DNA of 64,000 nt, from assembly GCF_051401765.1 (NCBI RefSeq), contig NC_135073.1, positions 4,464,001 through 4,528,000 of the forward strand, given 5' to 3'. A program made the translations under genes and the position numbers. Position 1 is the first letter of the stretch. Each line of letters starts with the position of its first letter. Source of the DNA: Calliopsis andreniformis. Taxonomy: Eukaryota; Arthropoda; Insecta; Hymenoptera; Andrenidae. This document shows, in pieces, positions 11,861 to 23,911 of this stretch. The notes under the pieces are model-generated. The model saw only the letters and a program-made list of their open reading frames with translations, had not been told where the DNA came from and ran no database searches.

Positions 11861-14800
11861 CTTTCAACTTTTTCTTGCCTTGAAATACGCATTTATTGAT
11901 TTATACCATGATGTATACTGCACCATACACGGCAAACTTCAAGTAAATCGATAAAATATGATTTACTCAAACCTTGTAAGCAGTAGTGTAAATAATAAAT
12001 ATTTCCACATATTTAATTAAAAAATCTCGAATGCCCTTCCACTCTTACTACTGACCATCTATTAGTTATTGGGTACACAACATTATTGACCGTATAAATT
12101 AGTATTTCAAAAACATTGAGATTATTGAAATTTGTTTTATTGCGAGAATGCAAACAAATGTTTTAGTACTTTAACCAAAAATTATATTGAAATAATTTTT
12201 ATTATAAGAAACTGGATGACCAAATAATATCTACAAATCAGCAAAAGTATTTTTCTTATTTTACATAGTTTTGTATGTACATATGTACATAGTTTTAAAC
12301 AATTGACTTAAATACCGTGATTAATGGCTTAATAGTCAGCTATGTCAGCACTTGGATAAAAAAATCTCTGGATCGTCTGGATTATACAACATTGATATCT
12401 TAACCTCTGAAACAGCTTATTTCAGAGCAAAGTCAGTCTTTTGAGTAGTACAGGGCTCTCGACTAACTCTGCATCAATAAGTACGCAATATAAACTGCGA
12501 AAGCATTGGAGCATCCATGTAAGCATGATACTGGAGAGGATTCAGAATTCTGTATTCATCAAAGATTATTCTTTAGTTTCTCCAACCGCTATGTAAGGAA
12601 TTTGAACATCCCTCTCTGTTCGTCCCAGTAAATACAGCAAAGGGGGAAGCCCGGCCAATCAGGCACGATCACGTAGACGCGAGAGGTAGAAGGAGACAAT
12701 TGTCAGTATCCGTCGTGCATAATTCAAGCAGACGCGAGATCGTTAAGGAAAAGTTTCACCATTACAACCACGAAATGTAAAGCACGCCATCCCAGTAGGG
12801 CGCAAGGAGACGTCAGACGGGATGGCGGAAGGATACAGGAGGCTGTCTTCTTTAAATTGTATCGCAAATTGCTGGCCCCCCTGCTGAGGGAAAAGAAGCA
12901 ATCCAGTCGATAACGCCGGTGGCTGTAATGGCCTGTTACGCAAACGTCGAGCCCTTCGACAACGAAGACGACGACGACTGCAGATTTTCTCACTCAATTC
13001 CGGTTGACATTCGTATTTCCTGCTTAAAGGCTTCCTGAAATGCTGTGCATCATTTATTCCGATACATAGCTCCTGTCATTGATTAATGAGTTTAGATCAC
13101 AATTAAATCAGGAATTGTGTACTACTTGTAAGTAGGTAACTGTGTGCCTATGTAGTAATATACTTGTTCCTTTGGAAATGAAACTGCAGCTATAGATTCT
13201 TGTTGCTCATCTCAGATTAATGTCTGATTAAACTCAAATTCTGATTAAATCAAAAATGATCTAATTATAATTTCAAGTACTTCTATTGTTTTTAATTAAT
13301 TTTATCTAGCTATAGCGGGACATGGTAAATGTTAACCCTTAGAAGACCATATATCAGTTTACTTGGATCCTCGTTTTCACGAGCTTTGTCTAATTTCTCA
13401 GTTTATGATGATTTTCCTAAGCTCAAGTTTGTCTCGTTTATTTATTTACATGGAAAATATAAATTTGGTTTCTTTCAGCTATAAGTTTTGATTTACGTAA
13501 TTGTTATAATATATTCTGTAGAAATAATCAGCAAGTAGCTATAAAAGATTTTGAAATTTCATAACAAATAAATTATAATAAACTGCTACCATTTACAAAT
13601 ATAAAAAATACTCTATACGCATCGGAAAAAATAACCAGTACAAAATGACATAAAGCCATTTTTTTTCTTATAAAAGAGAACCATATTCCTCAACGATAAA
13701 AAGTAAAATATAGCTGCTAGGGAGTTTATACTAACTTATTAGTTGAGAGTCGTCATAGCTATCTGAAGATTAACCTGTTAACCGAGGAATTAACTTTTGT
13801 TCAATTCGTTTCACAACAAAATATTTCGTCATACCTGGTTTACAGATTAAGTAGTCAAATGTATTAATAATTTTGTAAAGTGCTCCGATGTTTTCTGTTC
13901 GTAATTATTGTTCTCCATCTACTCAAAGGATGAACAGAATGCATGAACCTCTACGAATTCCATGTGTGAGTGAAGCAATTCGTACTCTTCTCTAGGATTG
14001 TAAATCTCAAGCTTTGACATAAAGGCATACCAAGTTTTGTTTAAAGTAGAAACTGAAGATAGAAGTTCGAGCGTTGCGATGGGTCGAGCTACCTTGAGAA
14101 CATCTCAAGAATTCGCGTAACAACCGTATTCCTCCAAACTGCTGGGTTTCACGAAACTTGAACTTGTTAAACCTCGTAAAGCTCGAAGTAATAAAATGTT
14201 CCTGCGCTTGTGCCCTACAACTTCCTGAGCATAGAAGTTTATCTTGTTTGGCTAAGATAAGTGTCAATCTCAGTTGTATTAGGTATAGCAGAGTAAGATC
14301 CATACGAGTTGATCGAAAAATTGCTTTTCATTTTTAGAAATATTATCCTGGTTGGAGGAAGTTTAGGGCTTAATCAAATTATGTAACATGTTCTCTTTTT
14401 GTGTTTAATAATGACGGGTATTCTATGAAACACTTTTTGAAAATCTGTGACCCACATTCTGACTCGACTTAGAGTATAACCAAGTAGTAGATTAGAATTT
14501 GTTTTCAACACCTACATTCATATAGCCAAGTTCATTATGATCTCATTACGTCTAGATCTCGAAGTAGATGATATCGTTTAAAAGTTTGAAAAAATTTGAT
14601 AGTCAATATTGGCACATCAATCAGATTCTGAATTTTAAACATACATTGTTCTTTAGTGATTGCACGTGTGCATTAAAGTATTAATAATAGGTGCTAATAA
14701 GGTATTCTAACTGTATTTTGGCGTATAAAACTATTTTCTAACTTTTAAAATAAGAATTTGAATTCTAGATATAAGACCTATTCCTTCACCTTCTGGTATG

Positions 14801-15404
14801 CAGACTGAACATTGTGAAAATTGGTTTCATCGAGACGAGGTACCTGCATACTGATATGTCACATCACGATAGCAATGTCAATCAGTTTAATGTTCGAAGC
14901 GCGCCACCGCGAACAATTACTTGTCGTTGTGGCTTGTGAAAGTACTAGGGCGGGCTAAGAAGGGTCGCTTAATTTGAAAGCACCTTCGATAATGACGTTG
15001 TCCCACTCTGCTTCCGACGTTCCTCGCCCGCTTTAGACGTCGATTCCATCGCGAGATTGCCAACTAGAAACTTTAATTCGGAATCAGGATGTTCTTCGTC
15101 CCATGACAACCTCGTATCCATTTTCTGTGCAAGTGTTTCATCCTCTCCACGTTGTAACAATAATGACTTGGCCTGTGTCGAGCGTCTATGAGATTGGAAG
15201 TTGGCCAACGAATTCGTTCCTCTCTTTGGACTTGAAAGGATCTTCGAAAGTTCAGAAGAAGTAAGTAGGATCATTTACTTCGACCATTTTAAAAATTATA
15301 TAATGTATCCTATTCTTGGCTCTAACGACTATTCTATTGAGTACTATGCAGAAGTTAAATGAAACGTGGCATAACTCCACTCTGACCAATTGAACTCATA
15401 TTCC
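11861..15404. other. Non-coding stretch up to the retrotransposon insertion
   Basis: AT-rich, with a GC-richer island at about 12590-13010 giving overlapping minus-strand frames of 84-89 codons that look like chance, and another at 14880-15290 containing the weak ORF candidate described separately. Confidence 0.45.
14969..15274 (-). other. Unrecognised 101-codon ORF, weak coding candidate
   Basis: The frame runs from an ATG at 15274 to TAA at 14969. The peptide is hydrophilic and mixed-charge, with a stretch LQRGEDETLAQKMDTRLSW followed by DEEHPDSELKFLVGNLAMES and a Ser/Lys/Arg-rich end. There is no signal peptide, membrane segment or domain that I know. Composition looks more protein-like than most ORFs here. 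However, a stop (TAA) directly precedes the ATG, no splice sites were defined, and it ends about 130 bp upstream of the retrotransposon insertion. It may be a chance frame in a GC-richer island or a fragment of an old gene. Confidence 0.15.
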
Positions 15405-15412
15405 GTCTGCGA
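15405..15412. repeat. Target-site duplication, left copy
   Basis: GTCTGCGA lies immediately before the retrotransposon 5' end. The same 8-mer follows the poly-A tail at 17248-17255. The four bases preceding each copy are also alike (ttcc and tttt), so the original duplication may have been 10-12 bp. Confidence 0.7.
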
Positions 15413-15603
15413 GGGTAGCGGTCGAAAAGTTGCAAGAGTCGGACGTGTTTACTACGAGTTCCGCGTGGGCGGCGATATTTCTCCTTACGTTTCACTACTT
15501 TCTCAGTTTGTTTTGTTCAGTGCTTTGTGCTTCATTATTTGATTTTGGTAGTGTTTTTTTTATTACTATTACCCAGTTTCCAAAAAGGGAGTAAGCTTTT
15601 GTT

Positions 15604-16353
15604 ATGGATACGTTGGACGATATTTTTATTAGAGATTATACCACAACCATAGGAAGAATCGTTGGCCCAGAAAACGTTCGTTTTGTATTCAGAATTTCTA
15701 GCGGAAGAGGCTGTTTATATTTGAGCTCGCAAAACCTAGTAGATAAGGTTACTTAAGACAACTTTACAGTAGACATTGACTCTCATTTTTTCCGAGTAAG
15801 ACCTCTTATCTCCAAAGCTGTGCGTCCTATTATTTCGAATGTTCATCCAGTGATTCCTCATTCCATTATAGAAGAAAAGTTACATGAAAGCAGAATTAAA
15901 CTAGTCTCACAGGTCACTTTCATCAAAGCTGGAATTTACGATTCAGAATATAGTCATGCTATGTGCTTTAGGAGACAAGTTTATGTTAATCCCGAGGATC
16001 TTCTCAAGATGCCTGAATTTATGAAGATTAATTTTGTAAGTACGGTATACTGGATATATTTCTCTGGTGAAAACTTGATTTGTTTTTTGTGCAAAGAAGA
16101 GGGTCATTTAGGTAAGTTTTGTAAAAGTGCTAAAGCTGACTATCATCTGAATCAATCGCTTAATCATCTACCTGATGTGGACTGTATGGACAGTTCTGTT
16201 TTTCTTGTTGTCTCTTCTCTTACTATTGGCTTTCCTGCATTGTCGAAGTCGTTTATGCCTCCGCCTCCTACCATTGCTCTGACCCCTTCAACTCCGGGTA
16301 ATGTGAAAAAATCCCTTAATTCTTCCACTATTCTGAAATTGATAAGGGTCTAG
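15604..16353 (+). pseudogene. Retrotransposon gag-like ORF1, broken by one stop
   Basis: The frame opens with MDTLDDIFIRDYTTTIGRI and reads 50 codons to TAA at 15754-15756. It then continues in the same frame for about another 199 codons to 16353. Residues after the stop (VRPLISKAVRPIISNVHPVI, then IPHSIIEEKL) resemble the gag-like nucleic-acid-binding proteins of arthropod LINEs. A single CCHC zinc knuckle, CFLCKEEGHLGKFC (C-x2-C-x4-H-x4-C), lies at about 16078-16119. The expected C-terminus is shifted out of frame: fragments such as PFTEDIVKLAKMVKDISILL can be read near 16570-16630 in another frame. The ORF therefore carries a nonsense mutation plus at least one frameshift. The family normally coats the element RNA and may help targeting. 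Confidence 0.8.
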
Positions 16354-16770
16354 GACAATCTACTCTCTTCGATGATCATTGTGCCACTCCTAATCGTCAA
16401 GATAACGTCAAGATACCAAGAGACTATGTAAAGTTAATGATATTGAAGTACAACTTCAACCTATTAAGATCCTTCTTTAGGACAATCCATGTGATTACCC
16501 TCTCAACTTTAATGCTCTCAGTCATTTTTTATGAATACTTATGGGAATTCAAATCCTGTTAAAGCGGTTTAACCTTTTACTGAGGATATTGTTAAACTGG
16601 CTAAAATGGTTAAAGACATTTCTATTCTTCTATCGGAACATTCGATCAAGAGTAGAATTACAAAAATTTCCAAATGCCTATAAATTCAAGAGTGATGAAC
16701 GGATGTCCCACAGACGAATACTCTGCGGATCTGGAAACCTAATTTTTCTTTTTCATAAGTTTCTGCTTAT

Positions 16771-16947
16771 ATGACAAGTAATAACTCCTCGTCTCTAAGG
16801 TTCTTCTTCTGGAATACTAGTAGTTTCATGAGACGTAGAGAAAAAATTTACACGATATTATGGGATTTAGATGTCCTTATTTGTGTAGAGTCTTACTTTA
16901 CTTCATCCATCTCTGGTATTCAGTATCCAGGTTTTCTAACTTGTTGA
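16771..16947 (+). pseudogene. ORF2 N-terminal fragment (APE-type endonuclease start)
   Basis: The ATG at 16771 opens 58 codons before TGA at 16945-16947. The peptide contains RFFFWNTSSFMRRREKIYTI and then LWDLDVLICVESYFT and GIQYPGF. This matches the layout of the start of LINE endonucleases: WN with catalytic Asn, a helix, a D-I-x-x-x-x-E strand with the metal-binding Glu, then a PGF/PGY turn. The remaining catalytic Asp/His residues and the reverse transcriptase are absent, and the sequence passes straight into C-terminal-like ORF2 sequence. It is distantly similar by eye only, with no alignment run. Confidence 0.65.
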
Positions 16948-16959
16948 TATTGTGTTGTT

Positions 16960-17145
16960 GTGTTGTTATTATTGGAAATTTGTTATTATGTTCTCTATGA
17001 TAATCAAAGAGGCATTTTTTATAAACAGTTTCCTGAATTGAAACTTCATCCTCCCATCAGTACTAAAACTCTGTTAGTTAAACTCAGTATAACAGCCTTT
17101 TCTTACATTTTTTCTTTCTTAAAAAATTGTAATCTCAATGTTTGA
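16960..17145 (+). pseudogene. Probable ORF2 C-terminal remnant
   Basis: This open frame contains YVLYDNQRGIFYKQFPELKL followed by HPPISTK. It resembles the stretch after the reverse transcriptase of insect LINEs, in which a short RG-x-F/Y-Y-x-x-F segment precedes a Cys/His motif. The Cys/His motif itself is not present. It sits between the endonuclease start and the 3' UTR, as expected if one internal deletion joined the two ends of ORF2. The identification is tentative. Confidence 0.4.
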
Positions 17146-17247
17146 TTTGTATATTATTTGTATTATTTGTATCCCATGTTTCTTTACTTGTAATTTGTAA
17201 AGCTAATAAATCTCTTTTGAGATTTGAATGCTCAAAAAAAAATTTTT

Positions 17248-17255
17248 GTCTGCGA
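17248..17255. repeat. Target-site duplication, right copy
   Basis: GTCTGCGA lies a few bases after the nine-A tail and matches 15405-15412. The intervening Ts (17243-17247) are probably part of the duplicated target, slightly diverged. Confidence 0.7.
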
Positions 17256-20200
17256 CATATCTCTCCAAATCTGCATAGTATATCTTCAAGCTTCCTATAG
17301 AACATCATCGAGCTGATGAAGAGTTGAAATCACCTCCGAAATTAAAAGTAATTTCATGAAACCTTCATCAATCTGCTCCATTCTATAGGTCTGAATAGCA
17401 TTCTGTTGGCAAGCCTGTTTTTATTTATCACGCTCCAAAAACACCACCTCAATCCCTTTGCACGTTTTCATAGACAGGGTCGCGAAACGGATGGTTGTCA
17501 AAGGAACGATCTGATTTCTGGTACAAACGACGCGGGTGCTTCCGAACAAACTCAGAGGCTCGGGTAGAGTATATTCCATCCTTGTCAGCGATATAATCGA
17601 ACGGTGCAGCGGTCGAAAAAAAAAAAACGACACTCGAAAGAATCGGAGATCCCTGTGGGCAGTAGTCAGTTCTATAATATTCAATACGCTTCCTGGGTAC
17701 AGGTGGCTATTCATCAATTCAAATCCGCAAGTTCTCCCCATTCATACAAATTCTGCGCGCACGGTGCCACGTCCCGTTCGTACATTAATGGATGCAGCTC
17801 CCCTTAGGGGATCAGACCCGGTACAGGAGCCAGGCGGAAAAAGGAGCACACGAACGTTGCTGGTTACGATTCTCCGAAGGCAGGGGCTGATTCGAAACGG
17901 ACGGCCCGATAGGGAAATCCAGCATACGTCCAACCTGCCGTCGCGATCTTCGTTCCCCTTCTTTGTATTCTCAGAGCGATAACGTTTTTCGGCTGCTTTG
18001 TCTCCGCCCAACTCCCAGGCGCTATCGTCCCCGAGCTTTCGCCTATGCCAACTATCGGTACTCCCTTTCCTAGCTTTTTCCTCCCTTTTAAGGTGACGAT
18101 AAAATCAATGAACTGGTATTAAGTGTCTGTCGGCTCCCTGGTGTTAAGTTAGTGAAAGATAGACAGCCAGTTTTTTGCTCGTTATTACACGAGTAAAGGG
18201 TGTCCCTAAATTTCGTTAAGAGGTGTTTGGCTGTCATTATCTGGTCTTCTTTCTTATGCCATCTTCTTTCGTCCTAAAGATGACTTAATTAGTGTCTTAT
18301 TCACAAATATAACTTAAAAGCTGCGGAAACATAAATACGTTTAGATGATAAAATGGCAAATTTTTCTGAGTTTCAGTATCTACTGTGTCTGGTAATTTAT
18401 TTTTCACCTGGTTCTCGAGTTTAGTACTTGTTGAATTATTTATTGTCTAGTATTGCCTACATAAATTAATAGAGATACTGCATGTAGACACTTTCCGCAA
18501 TCCAAGCTGGGATGTATTTCTTCAGCCTCAGATTGCTCTTGAAGTCTAAATTTAAGTGCTTCCAACATATGTATAACTATATGTATACTAGAAAATATTC
18601 TGGAGTTCAACTCATGGAAGTGAAATTTGAATTCAAATTCATGGAGAAAATTTTAGAATTTAACTGAGTAAAATTCGTGCGTAGATATTTAAGTTTTCTA
18701 TGTCTGTAACCTTAGTTACAATACATTAACTAATAATAATATTAGTAGATGCACTTTGTGGGCAAGAACCAACAGATTCGATAGAATATTATTAGAATTA
18801 AAGTGTTGTAGAAATACATATTAACAGATATTTGCAACGTGTATTGCAATGCAATCTGTTTTCATGATTTACAGGAGCTAAATCAGTCCCTGAAATATTG
18901 CTCACATGTCACGGGACACACTTTGTAACATACTCAACAATCATTTTTTATGTATTGTGAAAATTTCTAGAATTTTCGAACAGGAGGCTAATACATACAT
19001 TTTATTTGCATTGACATGTATATTTAGTAATACGTGTATAAAGCACACTGTTAACATTAAGAAATTTACTAATACGCGTGTGTATGATGATTCTATTTCC
19101 ATATATCAATGAATATCGGAGTAGCCTAGGGATATATTATAAACTGGAGTTTTAGAAAACCATTGTACTACACTTGTTTGAGCAAACTTTTAACTACAAC
19201 ACAAGAGGCATGTTGTTTCTCTACCCTTGTCATTTTTCCGGCTTCAGCGAAGTCACTTTTTTCCACTAATGTTACGCAAAAAAAAAAAAAAGTAAATCAG
19301 AAAGGAGTTTTTGCTGGTGGCTGTTCCCTCTAGTGCTTCTTGCTCGTGTTTTCTCTCTTGCTTGACAGGTGAACGATTATCCACTGCTGCCTCCTTCAAA
19401 GTAGGTCCCATCTTCTATCAGCCTGTCTTTTCTCTCTTCCTCTATCTCTCTGTATACTAAATTCACCGTCTTTCCTTTCTGTTCTCGCACGCCTCTTCTA
19501 GTCTGTACCCTTTAGCGTTTCCTGCCATATCCCGTGACATCTTTGACTATGAACATTTGAAGGGACACGCTATTTGCGGCCGCCGACCATCAAAGATTTG
19601 AATGGACCCCCAATGCTTTTGATGTGTCTCGCTTAACCAAGCAAGCACTGACCACCGTCTGCCAACCTCCGCTAGACTCTCGTTCACCAATTCGTCCGTC
19701 CAACATCAAGCTTCTGTTCAGGCTTTCAGTAAGTTGACGCTACCGGTAAGGAATATTCAAGGAACCTCATCACAGCATATTTTTCAATTAAAAGCTTATC
19801 AATTAAGGGATCCGTTGACGTGGAAGTTTTTAATTAAAGTCCCGCTCGTTGTTCCTAAGTAGGGACAAGGGAGATCGAAGACAATCTTTTGGTATTTCTT
19901 ATTCCACGGCTCTCGTAACGTCTTTCCTCCGATGGCCTCAATCAGGAGACTCCTCGAAATCCTGAGAGACACGGAAACGAAGATCCTTTCGATCAAAGCG
20001 AACGAAACAATTGACCACCATCTTTGCTTGTCTAGACAGCCTCTTCCTCCCACCTAATTCTGCTTTACCATTCCAGTGTCGAATCCGACGTCTGAGGAGC
20101 CTGCTATATCCGTCGTTTTAACCCAGGATTTTCATTCCAAGTGTTACTAGTTGTTATGTTTAAAATATCCTTTAGGAAACATTAACGTTTTGTTGGGGAA

Positions 20201-23200
20201 GAGATACTAATTCAGTCAGCTATTAATAGGCAGTTCAGTGATGTAAAAGTTTATAGAAGTGGTGGTATTTTTTAAGAAAGAAATTACTTTGCTTTTACGA
20301 AATGACTTTATATACTGATTAAATTGTCAGGCAACAAATGAGTACGAATATATAACATTTTTCGACGAAACAATATATTATCTACCAATGTAATTGCTTC
20401 TTAAGTAGAAAGAAATTATTAATTTATTTAAATTGTGTGAATAATTTTATAATAATACAGAAGTAATAGAGAAAGCATGACTAAATAAATTATTCTTTTG
20501 AATTGTTTAAAGCTATATAATAAGTAAACGAATTGATAGCGATAAAATAGTAGAATGGTACGTCCATTGAATTAAAAGGAATCGAGTTTATCCTTAACTT
20601 CAACTTTAGACGTGAGAATGATCCAATCGAAAGGGTTTCTGTTAAGTCGCAACGGATTAAACGCTTAAAGGTCTTCATTGTCACTCGATCTATTGAAATT
20701 AAATTTTCCTAAAAGATACTTTTAAGTGAACTTGAACAGTTCTCTCGACTTCCTATGTTCTTTCTTCGAAGAAACTTAGGTACTGTAAGTAGGGGAGACT
20801 AGGGTTAAATGTTAGGGAGACTAGATCTTACAGTGCACCATGAATTTTTGTTACTTACAGATCAAATCATTTGTATGTTTCAACAATATAGACCTGCGTA
20901 TGATGCACGTGTGTGTTACTGCATTATTCACTACACTGCTACTTATTCACTACAGACACAGATACTCTGTCTGTGACAATCTTAACCCTCGAACAGCGGA
21001 TTGAAAACTAAATTTTATTACCTATTTGAATATATAGAGTTTGATTGAAATTTAGTAATCTTTATTCTTTTATTACTTATTTTTATATGTAAGTCAATGC
21101 ATTATTAGTATTGTTACTATTATATCTATTAACATAATAAACACATAAAATACAACCTTTTTTTAGTGAATATATGTATATGACATATGGTAATTGTCAC
21201 TGTTTTGTATATATTGTCATTGCCGATACAAAGAGTTCATCATGTACATTGTCGGTGATAAGTAGTAGTTGCTCTAGTTTTGTGCAATTCTAAAATAAGA
21301 GTAGATCAACGGGTCTGTTATTTCACGGCTATAATATAAGCATGTGTCGAATTGGAGCTCAAGCCCAGTGGACGAGTGTTAATCAACTCCTAAAACATGC
21401 ACACACTTTGCCGTACAGTTGGAAAGTCCAAGTCACCGACATAATTCAACGAACCAGTCTCACTGACATACATCGAGCTACAATAAAATCATAATATTTA
21501 CTTCAATAAATTATAATGGTTAATAAAAGTGAAATAATGCAGGAGTTAGAAGCGAGATGAAGAAACAAACAGGAGAAGAGACCTGCTATCAGACTCGTCA
21601 ATAAGACTACTTATAAGCAAAATCTCTCTTAGACATAGTTAGGAAAGAGTCCCCTCAGTGGTGAAGTGTTGGAGATGATACCACCAGCATATCATTATTG
21701 TAAAATGAAGATATAAATTTTGCAATCCATTTGTGCTCTCCTACCATCTCTTAAAATATTGATAGGTATAATTGTTACATCCTATACATATTTGCGATGT
21801 CTTCCGAAACAACTTCGAAGCTCATAAAGCACAAAAATCGAAACGCTTAACGGACGTCCACTCTTTCCATTTCTGTCAAGGAAACGATCCGAGCCGAAAA
21901 CCCGAATATTCGAGCGGAAGCAATGGGAATGTGCGAGTAAGGCAGGGTAATCCAATGAAATCTCATACTAGAGCAACCAGGTTTCGCTGTTTCCGTCTCC
22001 AGCAGGTCCCCGTTCCTTTATCGTTCCGTGCTCATCCGTAAAATTGCACATGACTTTTCGAGATGTCACGCTGCTGGAACGTGCGCGACTCGTTCTTGGA
22101 ATTTCGTTCCAGCCAGCCAGTTCCCATCCCTGTCGCCTAACGCGACTACAATGTGCACACCGCAACGGAATCAGGGTGTCTGTGATAAAAAAAAAGATCT
22201 AACGCTTCAGGGTATACCATTTACCTCTTTTTCTTTTGCAGAAGTCTCGGGATTCACTACACTACTGTGTTAATATTTTCAACTCATTCTACCTATTTCC
22301 AATTCTAATTTCCTTCTTGAAAATATAGAAGTCGACATCGAAGGTATCCGTAATTGGTTATTTATAATTATTAAGACGTTATTTCTGTTATATTATGCCA
22401 ATTATTTAATCACAGTATGCAAAGTTTACTGCTGCCTATTGAAGAAAAATTGTGGATGTTTTAAGAATTTTATAAAGAAGATTGTTCACCAAGTACTGAA
22501 TATTTAAGAAATCGGCGTTGGAAAATATTTCAAACATACGTTATTCTCATTCTCTGTCCTTTGTTATTTTAAAAATGGCCTCCCATTTTTATCTCTAGAA
22601 CAAGTAGATAGATTCAGATACATCTATCACACATCCATCAAATTTAATTCTCTGATAAAAAAAGTAACAAAATCGACTCGACAATGCAGCCTGTCCCCTC
22701 GTCCCAATTTCTATTTACCGAAGAATAAAATATAGGGGTTGTCAGGGAAGCAAATAATGTGAACAGCAACGTCGTGTAAGTCCAGCGAAAGACACGCATC
22801 GAGAGCGAAAATCAAGAGGGCGATAGAGAAGGATGACGAAGGAAAGAAAATAGCAGTCAGGGGAGATCGTAGGATCATGAGGCATGATTTCACGGGACGG
22901 TGGTCGGGTGAGTGTCACGCCATCGGATGCCCGGGCTGTGTGCTTCATGTATCATGTATAGAGGGTGAGAGACTTGCAGCGAAGAGTGGAGCGGTGGAAA
23001 GGGAACGGAAACTGGGAAAAGCGTTTCCACGCGGCGCGACGAAGAACACTTGATTCAAAAGCAGATGTCACTTCCGAAACATGCTTTGGTCTACGCGTCC
23101 TGCATATTTATTGCGTGAAACTGCTCACCGCCTTCCGCGGTAAGACTGTCACCAGAGGGAGGCGGGACAGATAAACGATTTATCTTTGAGTTTGGTTGGA

Positions 23201-23697
23201 TTTATCCTTATCTTGAGGATTGAACCGTAGTTGGTGGGTAACTGGGAATCACTGGAATGATAAACATCACGAAGCATGCTACGTTTTGTTTCATATGGAA
23301 TTGAATCTGTCTTGTCTTTGCGAATGAGTTTAAGCGTCCTGTAGTTCAAAGAATTGCATTGCGGAAAGGAAATCGACCACTAAATTACGAATCTTTCTAT
23401 ATAGAAACTATTACGTACGAAGTATTACATAAATAGTAATTATGATAGCGATAATAATCAAAATTTGCGTTTTTAAAACCGCACAAATATGCCAACCAAA
23501 ATATCTGTTACAACTTAACACCATTTGAAATACTCTCTTGTTTATTACTTAATTAACTGATTCACTGAGGGGTGTTTAATAAGCAGTCATTCATTATGCA
23601 AGTGAACGGTTACGTAAATCATGTTTGTTTTTCAACGTGTTTGTTGGTAAGCAAGGATAGTTGTCCTATGTTGCATGACATATTACACATTCATATA
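17256..23697. other. Non-coding stretch with several GC-richer islands
   Basis: Islands lie at about 17420-18110, 19370-20110, 21800-22190 and 22690-23180. The first opens a 148-codon + strand frame and overlapping minus-strand frames (89 and 106 codons), none with a recognisable domain. Runs of A occur at 17616-17627 and 19278-19291. The GGGAGACTAG word is duplicated near 20793-20826. Confidence 0.45.
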
Positions 23698-23909
23698 CTA
23701 TGTCCCGTTTCAGTATAAACGACGTAATATGACACAAGCGGTTGAAGTTATAAAAAAATGTTCCTGCAAAAGGTGTTCCCACAACAACAAAAAATGAACA
23801 CCAAGCGATGTGTCCCATCATGTCAAACAACTTTTATTAAAACATTTTTTTCATAACTTAAACTTCTTGTGAGGTATTCCGTTGTTTATAATTAAAACGG
23901 GAGACACTG
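23698..23909. mobile_element. MITE, 212 bp, TIRs of about 80 bp, TA target
   Basis: The left arm CTATGTCCCGTTTCAGTATA and the right arm read in reverse, CAGTGTCTCCCGTTTTAATT, continue in parallel through ATAAACRACG, CACAAG and AAGTTATRAAAAAAATGTT. TA dinucleotides flank it at 23696-23697 and 23910-23911. A central unpaired part of about 50 bp holds no ORF. Confidence 0.78.
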
Positions 23910-23911
23910 TA

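Larger units (their letters stand above)
15413..17242 (+). mobile_element. Internally deleted non-LTR retrotransposon with poly-A tail and TSD
   Basis: The parts run in order: a 5' UTR of about 190 bp, a gag-like ORF with a CCHC knuckle (15604-16353), frameshifted gag tail (to about 16740), an ATG-started endonuclease N-terminus (16771-16947), an ORF2 C-terminal-like piece (about 16960-17145), then a 3' UTR with AATAAA near 17206-17211 and a run of nine A at 17234-17242. The 8-mer GTCTGCGA flanks it at 15405-15412 and 17248-17255. This order and the poly-A tail fit Jockey/I-type LINEs. Most of the endonuclease and all of the reverse transcriptase are missing, so the copy cannot move by itself. 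Confidence 0.85.

Noticed and set aside
16541..16774. 77-codon ORF after the gag-like frame
   Set aside because: Another frame here reads gag C-terminus-like fragments, so this is a frameshift by-product inside the decayed retrotransposon, not a separate gene.
17536..17982. 148-codon + strand ORF
   Set aside because: It overlaps 89- and 106-codon ORFs on the other strand in a GC-rich island, crosses a 12-A run, and shows no recognisable domain.
20813..20992. TTAA with inverted GGG/CCC words, like a piggyBac insertion
   Set aside because: GGGTTAA and TTAACCC point outward rather than inward, and no matching terminal repeats were seen.
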